A stretch of 64,000 nucleotides of DNA from the NCBI GenBank assembly GCA_036365455.1, contig JAWQUS010000008.1, positions 24,597,501 to 24,661,500 of the forward strand. Reading direction: 5' to 3'. The DNA is from Macrosoma leucophasiata (Eukaryota; Arthropoda; Insecta; Lepidoptera; Hedylidae). A program made the translations under genes and the position numbers. Positions 1-9,415 of the stretch are shown one piece after another; the first letter of the stretch is position 1; each line of letters opens with the position of its first letter. Below the pieces are notes generated by a model that was not told the origin of the DNA, made no database searches, and saw only the letters and a program-made list of their open reading frames with translations.

Positions 1-233
1 CACTTGCCCTGCTTGCAGCGATAGATTATGTCACCTCTCGAACGGCAGTAAACTAGTTGCTCTTACAGCCCTTACAACAAAATGATTGGCGGCCCGCCAG
101 CTGTGTGGGTACAGAGTAAAATGGTTCTCTGGCAAATATCGCGCTTAAACTTCACGCCTTTAATAAATCTAAAAACGAGTGCCGCGTAACGCTGTCCTCT
201 CACACGCTTGTAAGTTGTTTTATTTATATTTAA
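1..233. other. unannotated left edge
   Basis: No gene or repeat end could be supported here. It should belong to the intron of the host gene whose first exons lie at 7810-6605, because that gene runs off this side of the window. Confidence 0.4.
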
Positions 234-399
234 CTAGCTGTGTCCCGCGGCTTTGTCCGCGAAGGATTTGGTTTTGACGCAAAAAAATTGCAGCGTATTA
301 AATATGCCCTTTGCTAGGATTCGAACTACTTTCATGATAATTTTCAACACAATGGGCTCATTGGTTTCATCGTTAAAGCCTAACAGACTAACCCCTGCG
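234..399 (-). mobile_element. Helitron-like 3' terminus
   Basis: Read on the minus strand, the segment ends in CTAG followed by T. A short hairpin (CGCGG, loop ACAAAG, CCGCG) lies just before the end, which is the structure of a Helitron 3' end. The same end type recurs at 14211, 25262, 49832, 60507 and, in a second sequence family, at 40853, 55960 and 60843. The 5' end of this copy was not found. Confidence 0.45.
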
Positions 400-497
400 A
401 CCTAAGACCTAATTCACAGGGGTGGTAACACATCTGCATTATGAGCTCTGGGTTTTTGGGTAGATGTCTTTAGGCTGCAGTCATCACTTAAACTCAG
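400..497 (-). repeat. family A repeat fragment
   Basis: Matches the middle of the dispersed family described at 43876-44165, in reverse orientation, including the GGCTGCAGTCATCACTTAA block. Truncated at both ends. Confidence 0.6.
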
Positions 498-808
498 ACA
501 AATAAATTGCTTCATAGAAATAATGTGTTTGTTATTTTTTTTTTAAATAAATAAAAATATGTTTATTTGGGAACATTACAACCGTTGTGTACAATTTTTA
601 TAAAAACGATGAATATCTGCAAAAGTTGGAAACTGTGTCGCAGATACCATCGCCCACCTCGAAACATTGGGTTCTGATTTTACACAATAGACTAAATTTA
701 AATTTCAAACTAGACTAAGCTACAAAAAAAAAAAAAAAAGAACATGTTATACTAGATTTTTGAAAAATATAAAAAAAATTGTATAATAAAAGTGTAAGTG
801 TATGCGAA

Positions 809-813
<5 letters not shown>

Positions 814-870
<57 letters not shown>
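814..870. repeat. TG dinucleotide microsatellite
   Basis: About 28 TG repeats inside the LINE 3' UTR (CA on the element's sense strand). Likely length-polymorphic. Confidence 0.95.
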
Positions 871-876
<6 letters not shown>

Positions 877-902
877 TGTTTATGTGTTATTGTGTTGAGT
901 AA

Positions 903-3836
903 TTAAACTATTGGTTTCAAAAGGCGTTCTGTGTCTTCGTGAGTTAAAGTAAGAAGCCAGTCTTTGCATTTCTGTTTTAATTTCTGCAGAGGAAGAGAAT
1001 AAATTTGTAGTTCTTTATTTATTTTATTATAAAGCAAAGGACTAGCGTGAAAATAGTGTCGACTAGCTAGGGATGTACGATGTGGTTCAATACGACAAAC
1101 TTTGTCTGATCTTCGTTTATTAGAAGTAAACTCAGGGTTATAGGGTACTTCCGAATGTTTCCTCATTACTGCATTTAGGATAAATAATTGACGTACGTTA
1201 AGAACAGCACACATCTTATACACTTCAATGGTGGGGAATCTAATTGGTTTGTATGAAAGAACTTTGAGCACTGCTCTCTGCGTAACTTCCAGTCTTAACA
1301 TATGGACACTAACGGATCCTCCCCACGCAGATATGCAATAGCTAATAATGGACTGAACAAGTGCAAGGTAAACAACTTTGAGGGTACGAAAGTCAAGAAT
1401 GTTCCTAAGGTTCTTAAACACATAAATCAGTTTTCTAAGTCGAGACGCCACGTTTGCAATGTGATGCTTCCAACACATTGCACTATCCATCCAAACACCA
1501 AGGTATTTAGTTGTGGAGGATTTCACTAAACTTGTGCAGCAACAATGAGTAGAGTTAGCAGGACACGTGTGCGCTTGAAGCATAAAATTATCGGGTGGAT
1601 GAGAAGTTATAGTTGGAGCGAACGGGACGAAAACTGTTTTGGAGAGATTCAAAGTAAGTCTATTTTTAGCTAACCAATACATGACTTGTCTTAAAGCGTC
1701 TTCAGAAAAGTCATGTACTTCCTGCCAGTTACGCCCATTGATGATGATGGCTGTATCATCAGCGTAGGTTACAATTTTACAATTTGATAGAGACATGTTG
1801 CATAAATCATTCAAATAAATGAGAAAAAGTGTTGGGCCAAGCACGCTGCCTTGAGGAACGCCGTAATTCACATATTTTGCATTACTACTAATGTTATTGA
1901 TCGTTACAATTTGGGAGCGGTCAGACAGATAGCTACGAAATAGGTCATTGACTATTCCTCGAACTCCGATCCTCTCCAACTTATCCAACAAGATGGGAAC
2001 AGACACAGTGTCAAAGGCTTTAGAAAGGTCTAGGAAGATACCAATAGCTTTCTGTCTATTATCAATGTTCTTAATTATTGTATTGGTAACTTGTAAGACA
2101 GCATCTTCGGTCGACTTACCAGCTGTGAATCCAAACTGATTTTGAGCAATAACGTTGTTATCACTTAGGAATTTGGTGAGTCGGCGATTCAAGATTTTTT
2201 CAAAAATTTTTGACATTGCAGTGAGAATTGAAATGGGCCTATAATTGGTGACACTGTGTCTGTCTCCTGCCTTGAAGATTGGATGAACCACAGCAACTTT
2301 AAATGGGTCAGGAAAGATACCAGATGACATGGATAAGTTGAAAATATGAATAAGGCTTGGAATTAGTATGTGCCTAGCAGCTTTAACAAGTGCAGTGGAT
2401 ATAGCATCCCATCCCGCAGCACATTTAGTTTTTAAAGAAATAATGATGCTTTCAATCTCGTTATAGTCAGTATTAAGTAAAGCCATTGAAGATGGGATTG
2501 TAGCTGAATTAATATTATTAAAATTGGATGAGACATTATTTAGAGGTGAAATTTTATTAGCTAGATCTCTTCCAATGTTGGCAAAAAAGTCATTTACTTT
2601 ATTAATAGAGCAGGTGGCATTTTCGCTAAGCTTGAGCAACTCCGTACACGAGGATTTATTACCGTGGAGATTGGCAATTCTTTTGATTATATCCCAAGTA
2701 GCTTTAGGATCGCGTTTGGCTTTGATAATTTCGGCTCGTTCAAATTCTCTTTTGACTTTCTTTAGGATGTTATTACAAAAAGTACGATAACGAAGATATA
2801 TAACTCGCTGTATCTCTATGTTTGTACGTTTATGTTTAAGATACAATTTGTCTCTGTGTCTGATACATCTAAGTAAACCGGGAGTTATCCACGGCTTAAT
2901 GATCCTTTTCCGGCTGGGGACTCTTTTTGTTTTACTATTATTTTTGATAGCATGTTGTATAATTTTAATTAGTTCATTTGCTGCAACATTAGGATCTGTT
3001 AAATTTAATACTGTTGTGAAGTCTATTTTGGACAAGTCATCTAGAGTAGCTGGAATATTAATGCAATTAATAGAAAGTGAAGGAAGTAATACTCTATGTG
3101 TTATGTTAAGCACTAGTATTGTTGGTGAATGGTCAGTTATTAAGGTATTTAGAACCAAAGTTAATGCACTGTTATTTGTCCGTAACATAACATGATCGAG
3201 ACAATTTTGTTCACGTGTCGGAAATAAGTGAGAGGGTAGCAAACCATGTGTTGCGAGTAAATTACAATACTCATCAGATTTCACATCACTGCTTGTTGTA
3301 CTTATGTTAATATTTATATCACCAATTATTGCAACAGATTTTATATGTTTTAGTTCTAGCAAGACATTGTCAAGGCAGTTTAAAAAGTTAGTAACATTTT
3401 TATGGGCTGGTGAACGATATAACGCTATGATGGCCATAGTATCCGACAGCTTTATAATAATAGAATTGGCGTCTTGAATGCCTGGAAATTCGATGCTATA
3501 CTCTATAGTATTTCTAATATAAACTACAATTCCTTCATTTTGATTGGAGTAAGATGATTTGTGCGAATGGTATCCAGCCATTGATGGTATTAATGGGGAT
3601 TTACTAAGCCAGCACTCAGATAAAATAATAACGTCGGTCTCAAATGGAATCCTTTGAAGTAAAACAGTAAGTTCATGAAAATTACGTGCAATACTTCGAA
3701 TATTGACATGAAAAATCTTAATGGAATTGCGAAAGCCATGTGAGACGTATTTTAAAGATTCTTCCGGCGAGCAAACAAAGGAGTCAGAGGGAGCTATTAG
3801 TTCGATATCGTTACAGATGTTATGTAATTCAGTCAT
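903..3836 (-). CDS. LINE ORF2: APE endonuclease and reverse transcriptase
   Basis: A 977-residue uninterrupted protein that nicks the target DNA and copies the element RNA at the nick. The endonuclease occupies about residues 38-245, with the NIRS motif (N45), SECW (E74), YRSP (140-143), GDIN (172-175), DHVM (D214, H215) and TDHSP (234-238), so all the usual catalytic positions are present. The reverse transcriptase spans about 510-790: FLDLSKAFD (D603), PQGSVLGP (661-668) and the catalytic YADD (691-694). A C-terminal tail follows to 977. No RNase H domain is apparent. The ATG at 3836 overlaps the stop of a small upstream ORF (ATGACTGA). The length fits jockey/CR1-group ORF2 proteins; the exact clade is not certain from reading alone. 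Confidence 0.95.
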   Translation of the reverse strand: MTELHNICNDIELIAPSDSFVCSPEESLKYVSHGFRNSIKIFHVNIRSIARNFHELTVLLQRIPFETDVIILSECWLSKSPLIPSMAGYHSHKSSYSNQNEGIVVYIRNTIEYSIEFPGIQDANSIIIKLSDTMAIIALYRSPAHKNVTNFLNCLDNVLLELKHIKSVAIIGDININISTTSSDVKSDEYCNLLATHGLLPSHLFPTREQNCLDHVMLRTNNSALTLVLNTLITDHSPTILVLNITHRVLLPSLSINCINIPATLDDLSKIDFTTVLNLTDPNVAANELIKIIQHAIKNNSKTKRVPSRKRIIKPWITPGLLRCIRHRDKLYLKHKRTNIEIQRVIYLRYRTFCNNILKKVKREFERAEIIKAKRDPKATWDIIKRIANLHGNKSSCTELLKLSENATCSINKVNDFFANIGRDLANKISPLNNVSSNFNNINSATIPSSMALLNTDYNEIESIIISLKTKCAAGWDAISTALVKAARHILIPSLIHIFNLSMSSGIFPDPFKVAVVHPIFKAGDRHSVTNYRPISILTAMSKIFEKILNRRLTKFLSDNNVIAQNQFGFTAGKSTEDAVLQVTNTIIKNIDNRQKAIGIFLDLSKAFDTVSVPILLDKLERIGVRGIVNDLFRSYLSDRSQIVTINNISSNAKYVNYGVPQGSVLGPTLFLIYLNDLCNMSLSNCKIVTYADDTAIIINGRNWQEVHDFSEDALRQVMYWLAKNRLTLNLSKTVFVPFAPTITSHPPDNFMLQAHTCPANSTHCCCTSLVKSSTTKYLGVWMDSAMCWKHHIANVASRLRKLIYVFKNLRNILDFRTLKVVYLALVQSIISYCISAWGGSVSVHMLRLEVTQRAVLKVLSYKPIRFPTIEVYKMCAVLNVRQLFILNAVMRKHSEVPYNPEFTSNKRRSDKVCRIEPHRTSLASRHYFHASPLLYNKINKELQIYSLPLQKLKQKCKDWLLTLTHEDTERLLKPIV

Positions 3837-4074
3837 AAAGTAAATAGTGAGCGAACAGGGGTACTACTATATTGCCAGGGGGTATCTTACAATAATAGAA
3901 ATCGATGAATAAACGCCTATTGTATGTAAAAAGAATGTGTGTGAGGATATGTGTTAGAGACTTATTGATAATATCTGTGAGTATAAGGTGTGTTGCGTGT
4001 GTAGTAGTTGTAGCAAACAATGTAAAAAATAAGTAAAACAAAATAACATTAAGGCAAGGTTTTGAAACAGGCAA
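3829..4074 (-). CDS. small hydrophobic ORF between LINE ORF1 and ORF2 (tentative)
   Basis: An 81-residue open frame that begins 42 nt after the ORF1 stop and ends in TGA overlapping the ORF2 start codon (shared ATGACTGA). The N-terminal third is hydrophobic and Thr/His-rich. It resembles no domain I know and may be chance. The stop-start overlap is the arrangement used for translation reinitiation in some insect LINEs, which is why it is listed. Codon use was not assessed. Confidence 0.25.
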   Translation of the reverse strand: MPVSKPCLNVILFYLFFTLFATTTTHATHLILTDIINKSLTHILTHILFTYNRRLFIDFYYCKIPPGNIVVPLFAHYLLYD

Positions 4075-4116
4075 TTTAACAAGAGAAGAGCAGATTAAAA
4101 TTAAGAAATTTGCTTG

Positions 4117-5082
4117 TCACAAGGTACTCTTATTGACAGTTAAAGTAGACTCATCCACTACTCTAACGGGAGTGCTGTTTTCTTTTTGTCGCATAAAAAT
4201 CTTCCCATGAGTAATCCAACAGAACTTATAGCCATTTTCTTTACAAAATTCTCTTGCAAGATAATACAGCCTCTTCATTTTAGATGATAGGTTTTCTGAG
4301 ATAAATATGGGCTTGTCTGATCCTGAAATCTTTATGTGAGAAATTGATAATCTAGTCCCGCATTTATTAAATTTTCTATATGAAGAGATGACATTTTCTT
4401 TTAGTAGTACGCTGTTCAATTCAACAATAATTGTTCTGTTTTTAGGGTCTTTAGTTTTCGTTCTGAAAATATCTTTGACGTCGCTTTTTTGCGCCGGCAC
4501 ATTTAGCACTTTGGTTGTATTCATGAACATATCCAAAAGTGTTGCCTTTGACTCTAGAGTCTCCGATGGGATATTCCTTATCTCTAGGCACGTCGATCTA
4601 GAAAGTTGTTCGAGATGTTCCAATTTATCCTCAAGAGACCGGATATACAAGGTATCAGACTTACGCCCCTCCTCCAAGCAGTCCATTCTAGTTTGTAGCG
4701 TTTCGTATTTGTGCGCTAAGAATTCAACAGATGTACGGATCTCTTCTATAGCTGAGAACACCCTTTCACACCTAGCCTCTTGTTCTTCTTTGAAAACGTG
4801 AAACATTTGTCTCAGTTCAACCATAAATTTATGCAGTTGTTCGTTATTTTCTTCAGAGCGCTTCCGTTTCCGTTGAGTGACATTTTCGATACTGGAGAGG
4901 TTAGGTGCCGAGCCAGATAAGCTATGAGCCGTTGGTAAAAGAAACAGTTCTGTACCTGATGTGGAAGATGCCGACCGTATAGCTCCCCCTTGGATAGAGT
5001 CAAGCGGGCTAGGTTTAACACTCTGGACCGCGGTTTTCGGCACTGTAGTCGGCGAAGAGGGAGGGGTACGTTTTAACGGCAT
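4117..5082 (-). CDS. LINE ORF1: coiled-coil, FP25K-like nucleic-acid-binding protein
   Basis: A 321-residue protein starting at the ATG at 5082-5080. The frame stays open to an ATG at 5190, but that 36-residue extension is encoded by the 5' tandem repeat and is hydrophobic, so the inner start is preferred. A Pro/Ser-rich head of about 70 residues and a basic RKRKR patch are followed by a long charged coiled coil (roughly residues 85-160 from the inner Met). Next comes a globular C-terminal part starting LEIRNIP and containing RTIIVEL and ISENLS. No CCHC zinc knuckles are present. The LEIRNIP region resembles the FP25K-type domain shared by baculovirus FP proteins and many insect LINE ORF1s (recognised by eye). 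Presumed role: binding element RNA in a ribonucleoprotein. Confidence 0.85.
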   Translation of the reverse strand: MPLKRTPPSSPTTVPKTAVQSVKPSPLDSIQGGAIRSASSTSGTELFLLPTAHSLSGSAPNLSSIENVTQRKRKRSEENNEQLHKFMVELRQMFHVFKEEQEARCERVFSAIEEIRTSVEFLAHKYETLQTRMDCLEEGRKSDTLYIRSLEDKLEHLEQLSRSTCLEIRNIPSETLESKATLLDMFMNTTKVLNVPAQKSDVKDIFRTKTKDPKNRTIIVELNSVLLKENVISSYRKFNKCGTRLSISHIKISGSDKPIFISENLSSKMKRLYYLAREFCKENGYKFCWITHGKIFMRQKENSTPVRVVDESTLTVNKSTL

Positions 5083-5094
5083 TCTAACTGCGAG

Positions 5095-5470
5095 TATAGC
5101 AAGTACTAGGATCACACGAGCACTGAAGAGATATGACAAAGTGATTACGCTATACAGAAATATATCCAGCAGTCCTTTAAAATGTTTCACACAAAGTGCA
5201 GCAAGTACCAGGATCGCAAGAACACCCGAGAGACATCAAAAAATCGGAACCGTAAAACTAATGTCGTTATGACATATCATGGGTCAAAAGCGCAAAAAGT
5301 ACTATGTTCACAGGAACACTTAAGAGATATCACAAAGTTATTGCGCAATACCAAGTATATCAAGTGTGTAGTCAGAGGTCTTCCAAAATGGTCGCACGAT
5401 TTCACACAAGATGTATCAAGTACCAGGATCGCCGGAGCATTCAAGAGATGGCACAAACCGGTGTCGTATT
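5095..5470 (-). repeat. about 105-bp tandem monomers in the LINE 5' region
   Basis: Four diverged units are recognisable by a shared core (AAGTACCAGGATCGC and variants, then GAGAGACATCA-like). They lie near 5100, 5204, 5308 and 5418, a spacing of about 105 bp. The array lies immediately upstream of ORF1 on the element's sense strand. Such monomers act as internal promoters in some other LINEs; that role here is inferred. Confidence 0.75.
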
Positions 5471-5545
5471 ATATATCAGGGGTCTACTAGAATGGTCGCT
5501 CCGCGATGAATTCACACGAAACCGCTTTCCGTCTAGTATACGTAG

Positions 5546-6031
5546 ACCTCTTCTTTAATGAAGTTGTGAAACATATTTATCTCGTTCTTTCGCTTGTAGT
5601 TTAATTATCGGTATCTCATAAAAGGCTCATATGCGATAGTTTTGAACTCACAGCAGTATGGGTGATGCGAATATGCTTAGTTTGTATCGGATTATCTTGA
5701 ATACTCCTCCGTTGTTATGTTCTTCTAATATTTGCACTGATTTTAATGAATCGAATTTCTTTATTTAATGTAAAAAATATTATTTAACAATACTAATTAA
5801 CACGTCTGCCTTGTTCAGGGGTCCGGAGGGAAGGGATATTTTCTTTCCACTGAGCGTGTTTTGCTAAACACATACGCACTGCACCCAAAACATTGCTTAG
5901 CTTCACATTTGCTTCAGCTTTGTCAACAAACGTCAACAATTCGAAAGAACGTCTGCTCTACAACGTACCGTCAGATACAATTTTTAGCACGTCATGTAAT
6001 GAAACGTGCAGTGTTGCAGTGCTCAACAATA
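5546..6031. other. intronic DNA without recognised features
   Basis: Sequence between the LINE 5' end and the MITE at 6032. Only short chance open frames are present. Confidence 0.4.
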
Positions 6032-6247
6032 AATATTGCACATCGAGCCTAGGAAGGAGACTTCGGCTTATTTCGGGTATGTAGAGCGTTATCTCTTTCG
6101 CGTACCTATTCGACGTTTGTCGACCATTTTGATCAAGTTTTGACCAATACCGGATTGTTGCTTACGTAGGCAGTGTGCAACAGAGATAACGCTCTACGAA
6201 GTCGAAACGAGCCGATAGTCTCTTTCGCAAGCTCGAAGTGCAATATT
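6032..6247. mobile_element. MITE with about 65-bp terminal inverted repeats (family F)
   Basis: The arms at 6032-6096 and 6183-6247 are inverted copies of each other, beginning AATATTGCAC and sharing TAGAGCGTTATCTCT at the inner end. The centre has no coding capacity. A rearranged copy lies at 40240-40365. Superfamily not assigned because the target duplication is unclear. Confidence 0.8.
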
Positions 6248-6604
6248 AATTCTTGAGTACATGGAAGGTTACTGATGTAATGTTATGCTTCATCTTCACA
6301 AAAACCATAGGTCAAAATACAAGTGCATTGCTAAATAAGAATTACAGGGCTTTCCATTTGGAACACCATAGTGCTGTATGGATATTGCCCTTTGCGTGAA
6401 TTTGTTACACTGGTGTTACGCCGCTGGAACTCTACCATACGATTTTATCCATGTGTTATTCAAAATATTTCCTATGCTGTGCAAGCGTAATTCCGGTTCA
6501 TGGGCTTAAATGAAGTTACCGATTTGATTATGATGATGAATGAACTATCTAAGTAATATACGAACTGAACTAACTGATTAAAATACGACCTATAAAATAC
6601 TCAC

Positions 6605-6866
6605 CACGCTTTTGGCGCCTTTCATCGCTGTGTCGACGCACCTCCTTATCTTTGGGGCGCGAGGTCACTTTTGCTGGTTTCTCTTTCACGGTCTCTTTCC
6701 GAACAGTCTGCGAGCTCCACGTTCCGGAGCGTGCTCTCTCAGCCTGAGGCTCGGGCTCCGCCTCCAAATCCACTTCAAGTTTTTGCTCCTCCACAACCGA
6801 ATCGCCCTCCACGTTTTTCCTCGAACCGTCGCCACTGGCTGAACTGCCGTCATTAGACGGGGCAAC
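6605..6866 (-). CDS. exon 2 of an unrecognised acidic host protein
   Basis: The acceptor TTTTTTACAG ends at 6867 and the donor is GTGAGT at 6604. The exon is 262 nt, enters in phase 0 and leaves in phase 1. It encodes 87 residues starting VAPSNDGSSASG, followed by an acidic stretch and then a basic Lys/Arg-rich end (KEKPAKVTSRPKDKEVRR). The frame continues that of exon 1 exactly. No downstream exon could be found before the left edge, so the gene is partial. Low complexity prevents a functional call. Confidence 0.8.
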
Positions 6867-6934
6867 CTGTAAAAAATATAAAGAAAATTATTCCGTGTCA
6901 CTCAATTATATAAATTCCAGAAGAACATACTTAC

Positions 6935-7810
6935 AAGCTTGTCATCTGTCCTCTTAACCCATATTTCTTCAGAACTGGGCAAGACCTCGTCGACTGTTGA
7001 TCTAATCTCTATCAAACTACTATCGAAATAATTCTTGTCACGGTGGAGATTCTGTCCCGCAAAAATCGATCTCATACTCGGCCGCTGCTCCTCCGCACCT
7101 TTGGTGCCGAAGTGCACAGTGTGCGCATTGTGGAACTGGGTACGCAACACTCTCTCGACCGCAGTGGGAGGTGGCGCTGCCGGGGTGACGAGAAATTTGT
7201 GTTTCGCCCCAACAACTGTCCTTTTCGAGGAGTCCTGGTCCTCGACAGGCGTAGGAGTACGCTGGTCTAAGTCATCTTTTGGTTGATTGTCATTAAGTAC
7301 GTTGGCACTTCGCTCCTTGACGCTGGCATCGAAACTCGCTTGGGAAGTGACCTCCGAACAAGGATCCGAAGAAACGATGGAAGGCGGAGGCGCATTGTCC
7401 TTTTTCTCGTCATCTTCGTCTTCCTCGCGACACTGTGACAAGCGACGACGTTCCGTAAATGGAAACGGTGAGTTTGAGTTGCGACTGGACAGATTGTTGC
7501 AATGATTCATAAAATAATGTTGGAAGAAACTGTCCGTCTCGGGAGTGTCATTATCGTCGCCCTGAATTATGTCTTTCAAGGCTGCTAAAGATGTGATGGT
7601 GTTGTAGTTTATGGCGTTCACCAGGTCCTCGCTGTCCGTGGAGCTGCCGGACCCCGGCCCGTCCTCCTCCTGGGCCAACTTGCTCATCTGTCTCCTGACT
7701 TCGTCCAACATCATGTCGGTATTACTCATATCCATTTTTTTCTTCTCTTCATTTTTGCTGTCGTTCTTCGTTACTAAATCATTCGAGTCTGATTTATTTT
7801 CGGAATCCAT
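6935..7810 (-). CDS. exon 1 of an unrecognised acidic, Ser/Pro-rich host protein
   Basis: Starts at ATG 7810-7808 and ends at donor GTAAGT at 6934, giving exactly 292 codons in phase 0. It is GC-rich compared with the flanks and open throughout, as expected of real coding sequence. The N-terminus is charged (Lys/Asp/Asn). An acidic EEDEDDEKK run lies near residue 130. Motifs that look conserved include RRRLSQC, KHKFLV, VERVLRTQFHNAHTVHFG and SMRSIFAGQNLH. There is no signal peptide or membrane segment. It looks like a largely disordered regulatory or scaffold protein; I do not recognise the family. Joined to exon 2 (6866-6605) it gives at least 379 residues before the window edge. Confidence 0.8.
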
Positions 7811-8632
7811 CGAACATTCGCTTTGTTTGTGTTAGCCAAATTACTTTGTAAACGGCGGTATGGTTTACTATTATACAATTATCACACAGAGTCACATGTT
7901 AGTTTTTATTGAGGACGAGTTTAAGTGATATCGCAATAAAACTCTAAACTTCCGTCACCGTGTACACCACATGTAGATGTAAATGGGCAGCAAACGATTT
8001 TCAACGAACATTTTAAAAATCTGAAAACACATTTTTATTCCAAGGTCACGAGTCTCCTTCGTTTTAGCTTAGTGTATCATTTGAAAATTTGAAAAAAAAA
8101 TTATTGATGTCAATAACAAGGTATGAGACAGTCAATTTACATAATATCATATATTGTAGCATCTACAATAACAATTCTATGAGATACTATGTTCCCGCTG
8201 CGTACTTTGATACGATCAAATCGAGTTATCAGTAATTATAATAAAGTACCTACTATCGAGCGTTAACATTAGTAAACATGTCGAATAGTAGGTAGAAGCT
8301 GTTAATATGTATTTCACTGTAATATATAATAACTGTAATAACTGTTTATTTTCTTGGATACAACTTGAGGAGCGACAATAAGAAAATCACAATCAAACAT
8401 AATGGATGAATTCTTCTCTAAACTATAATGATGGAATAAATTACATAGGTATATGATTCCGCATAGGGTGGGTATGTACCTATACACGATTTTTAACTGT
8501 TTATTTAAAATTTTAATAAGGTATAAAGAATTCAATTATTAAAACTATACAAGGAAGAGAAAAAGTATAACTCAATATGACTAATTCAACAATTTATTTA
8601 TCTACTTCCTGTTTGATTTATAGGTATTATTT
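7811..8632. promoter_or_regulatory. upstream and 5' UTR region of the acidic-protein gene (minus strand)
   Basis: About 800 bp of AT-rich sequence upstream of the ATG at 7810, free of recognisable repeats, so it is the natural place for the promoter. No confident TATA box or initiator could be assigned. Confidence 0.35.
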
Positions 8633-8806
8633 TTTTTATATATTGGAAGTGGCATGCAAGCATGCAGTTCACATTGATGTTAAGTGATGACTGCAGCCTA
8701 TAGACACTTACACAAAGACCAAGGTTAAAATGCAGATGCGTTGCCACTCCTGAGGCCTAAGGTGTTATGCCTCTGTGCCGGAATTTACAGGGCCGTACAT
8801 TATTGT
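8633..8806 (+). repeat. family A repeat, 3'-truncated
   Basis: Begins with the T-rich leader and the AAGTGGC...AAGCATGCAGTTCAC block and runs to GGGCCGTACATTA, lacking the last third of the family. Confidence 0.85.
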
Positions 8807-8889
8807 TGCGTACCCCTGACAGAACAACATTTTGAAAGATATTTAGGGTTAATCCGGTTAACCCGGTAGGAAAAATCGGCTCGTGTGTG

Positions 8890-9180
8890 TCGTTCGTGAC
8901 TCGTGATGTTGATGCCGCAGGTACTCATTTTAAAAGATATGATTCTTTCAAAAATGGATATTAAGGGAACCCGATCAAAGCTCCCATTTAAAATTCTGAC
9001 GATTTGGTTGTGAGGCTAGCTATGGCGGAAGCCCTTAAGGTTCGGGCCTGTATAGAGACTTTAGATTTGATGAAGGTACTCAACAGGATGCTCAGATAGA
9101 CAATATCTGAATCTGACGCCCTCAACTTAACCCAACAATCCCCTTCTGGGCTTCCCCTTCCCAAGGACAGGGAATAGAAA
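8890..9180 (+). repeat. diverged dispersed repeat, copy 1
   Basis: Shares GATTCTTTCAAAAATG, a GATCAAAGCTCCCAT-like block and flanking words in the same order with 10410-10620. The element type is not recognised. Confidence 0.45.
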
Positions 9181-9306
9181 TGTAGGCTTTTAAAATTTGA
9201 ATACAAGTGTTTATATGCCTAACTAGCATAGTTGGCAATAGATGGCGCTGCTGCTACCATAAAGCAATGCAATAAATGTGAAGGAAAGATTTGACAAATC
9301 GGGCAG

Positions 9307-9415
9307 GACTTCAGTAGCTCAATTGGAAGAGCGGCTGGACTAGATTCCCAGTAGGCCGCGAGTTCGAGTCTCGCCTGAAGTCAAAATTTTCTTTCCATTT
9401 TTCTTTAAAATAAAA
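9307..9415 (+). mobile_element. tRNA-derived SINE (SINE1)
   Basis: The head (9307-9382) folds like a tRNA. It has a perfect 7-bp acceptor stem GACTTCA/TGAAGTC, a GCTC/GAGC D arm and a GCGAG TTCGAGT CTCGC T arm, with box A TAGCTCAATTGG and box B GAGTTCGAGTC. A tail rich in TTTCTTT follows. Related copies lie at 21425-21567 (minus), 26207-26335 and 48005-48160. The anticodon arm is irregular and the same head is repeated elsewhere, so it is a SINE and not a working tRNA gene. Confidence 0.8.

Larger units (their letters stand above)
531..5545 (-). mobile_element. near-complete non-LTR retrotransposon (LINE)
   Basis: A two-ORF LINE on the minus strand. It has a 5' region with roughly 105-bp monomers (5470-5095), ORF1 (5082-4117), a 290-bp spacer, ORF2 (3836-903) and a 3' UTR with a TG microsatellite and an A-rich tail near 531. 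Both ORFs are uninterrupted, which is rare among LINE copies and suggests a young, possibly active insertion. ORF2 carries an APE-type endonuclease and a reverse transcriptase of the jockey/CR1 group. No convincing target-site duplication was found, so the outer ends are approximate. It lies in the intron following host exon 2 (6605), in the same orientation as the host gene. Confidence 0.9.

Noticed and set aside
531..545. Target-site duplication for the intact LINE
   Set aside because: No word next to the A-rich tail could be found near the 5' end at about 5545.
4388..4801. 137-residue open frame on the plus strand
   Set aside because: Antisense shadow of LINE ORF1.
9307..9382. Stand-alone tRNA gene
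   Set aside because: The acceptor, D and T arms fold well, but the anticodon arm is irregular and the same head with the same tail recurs at other sites, so it is a SINE.
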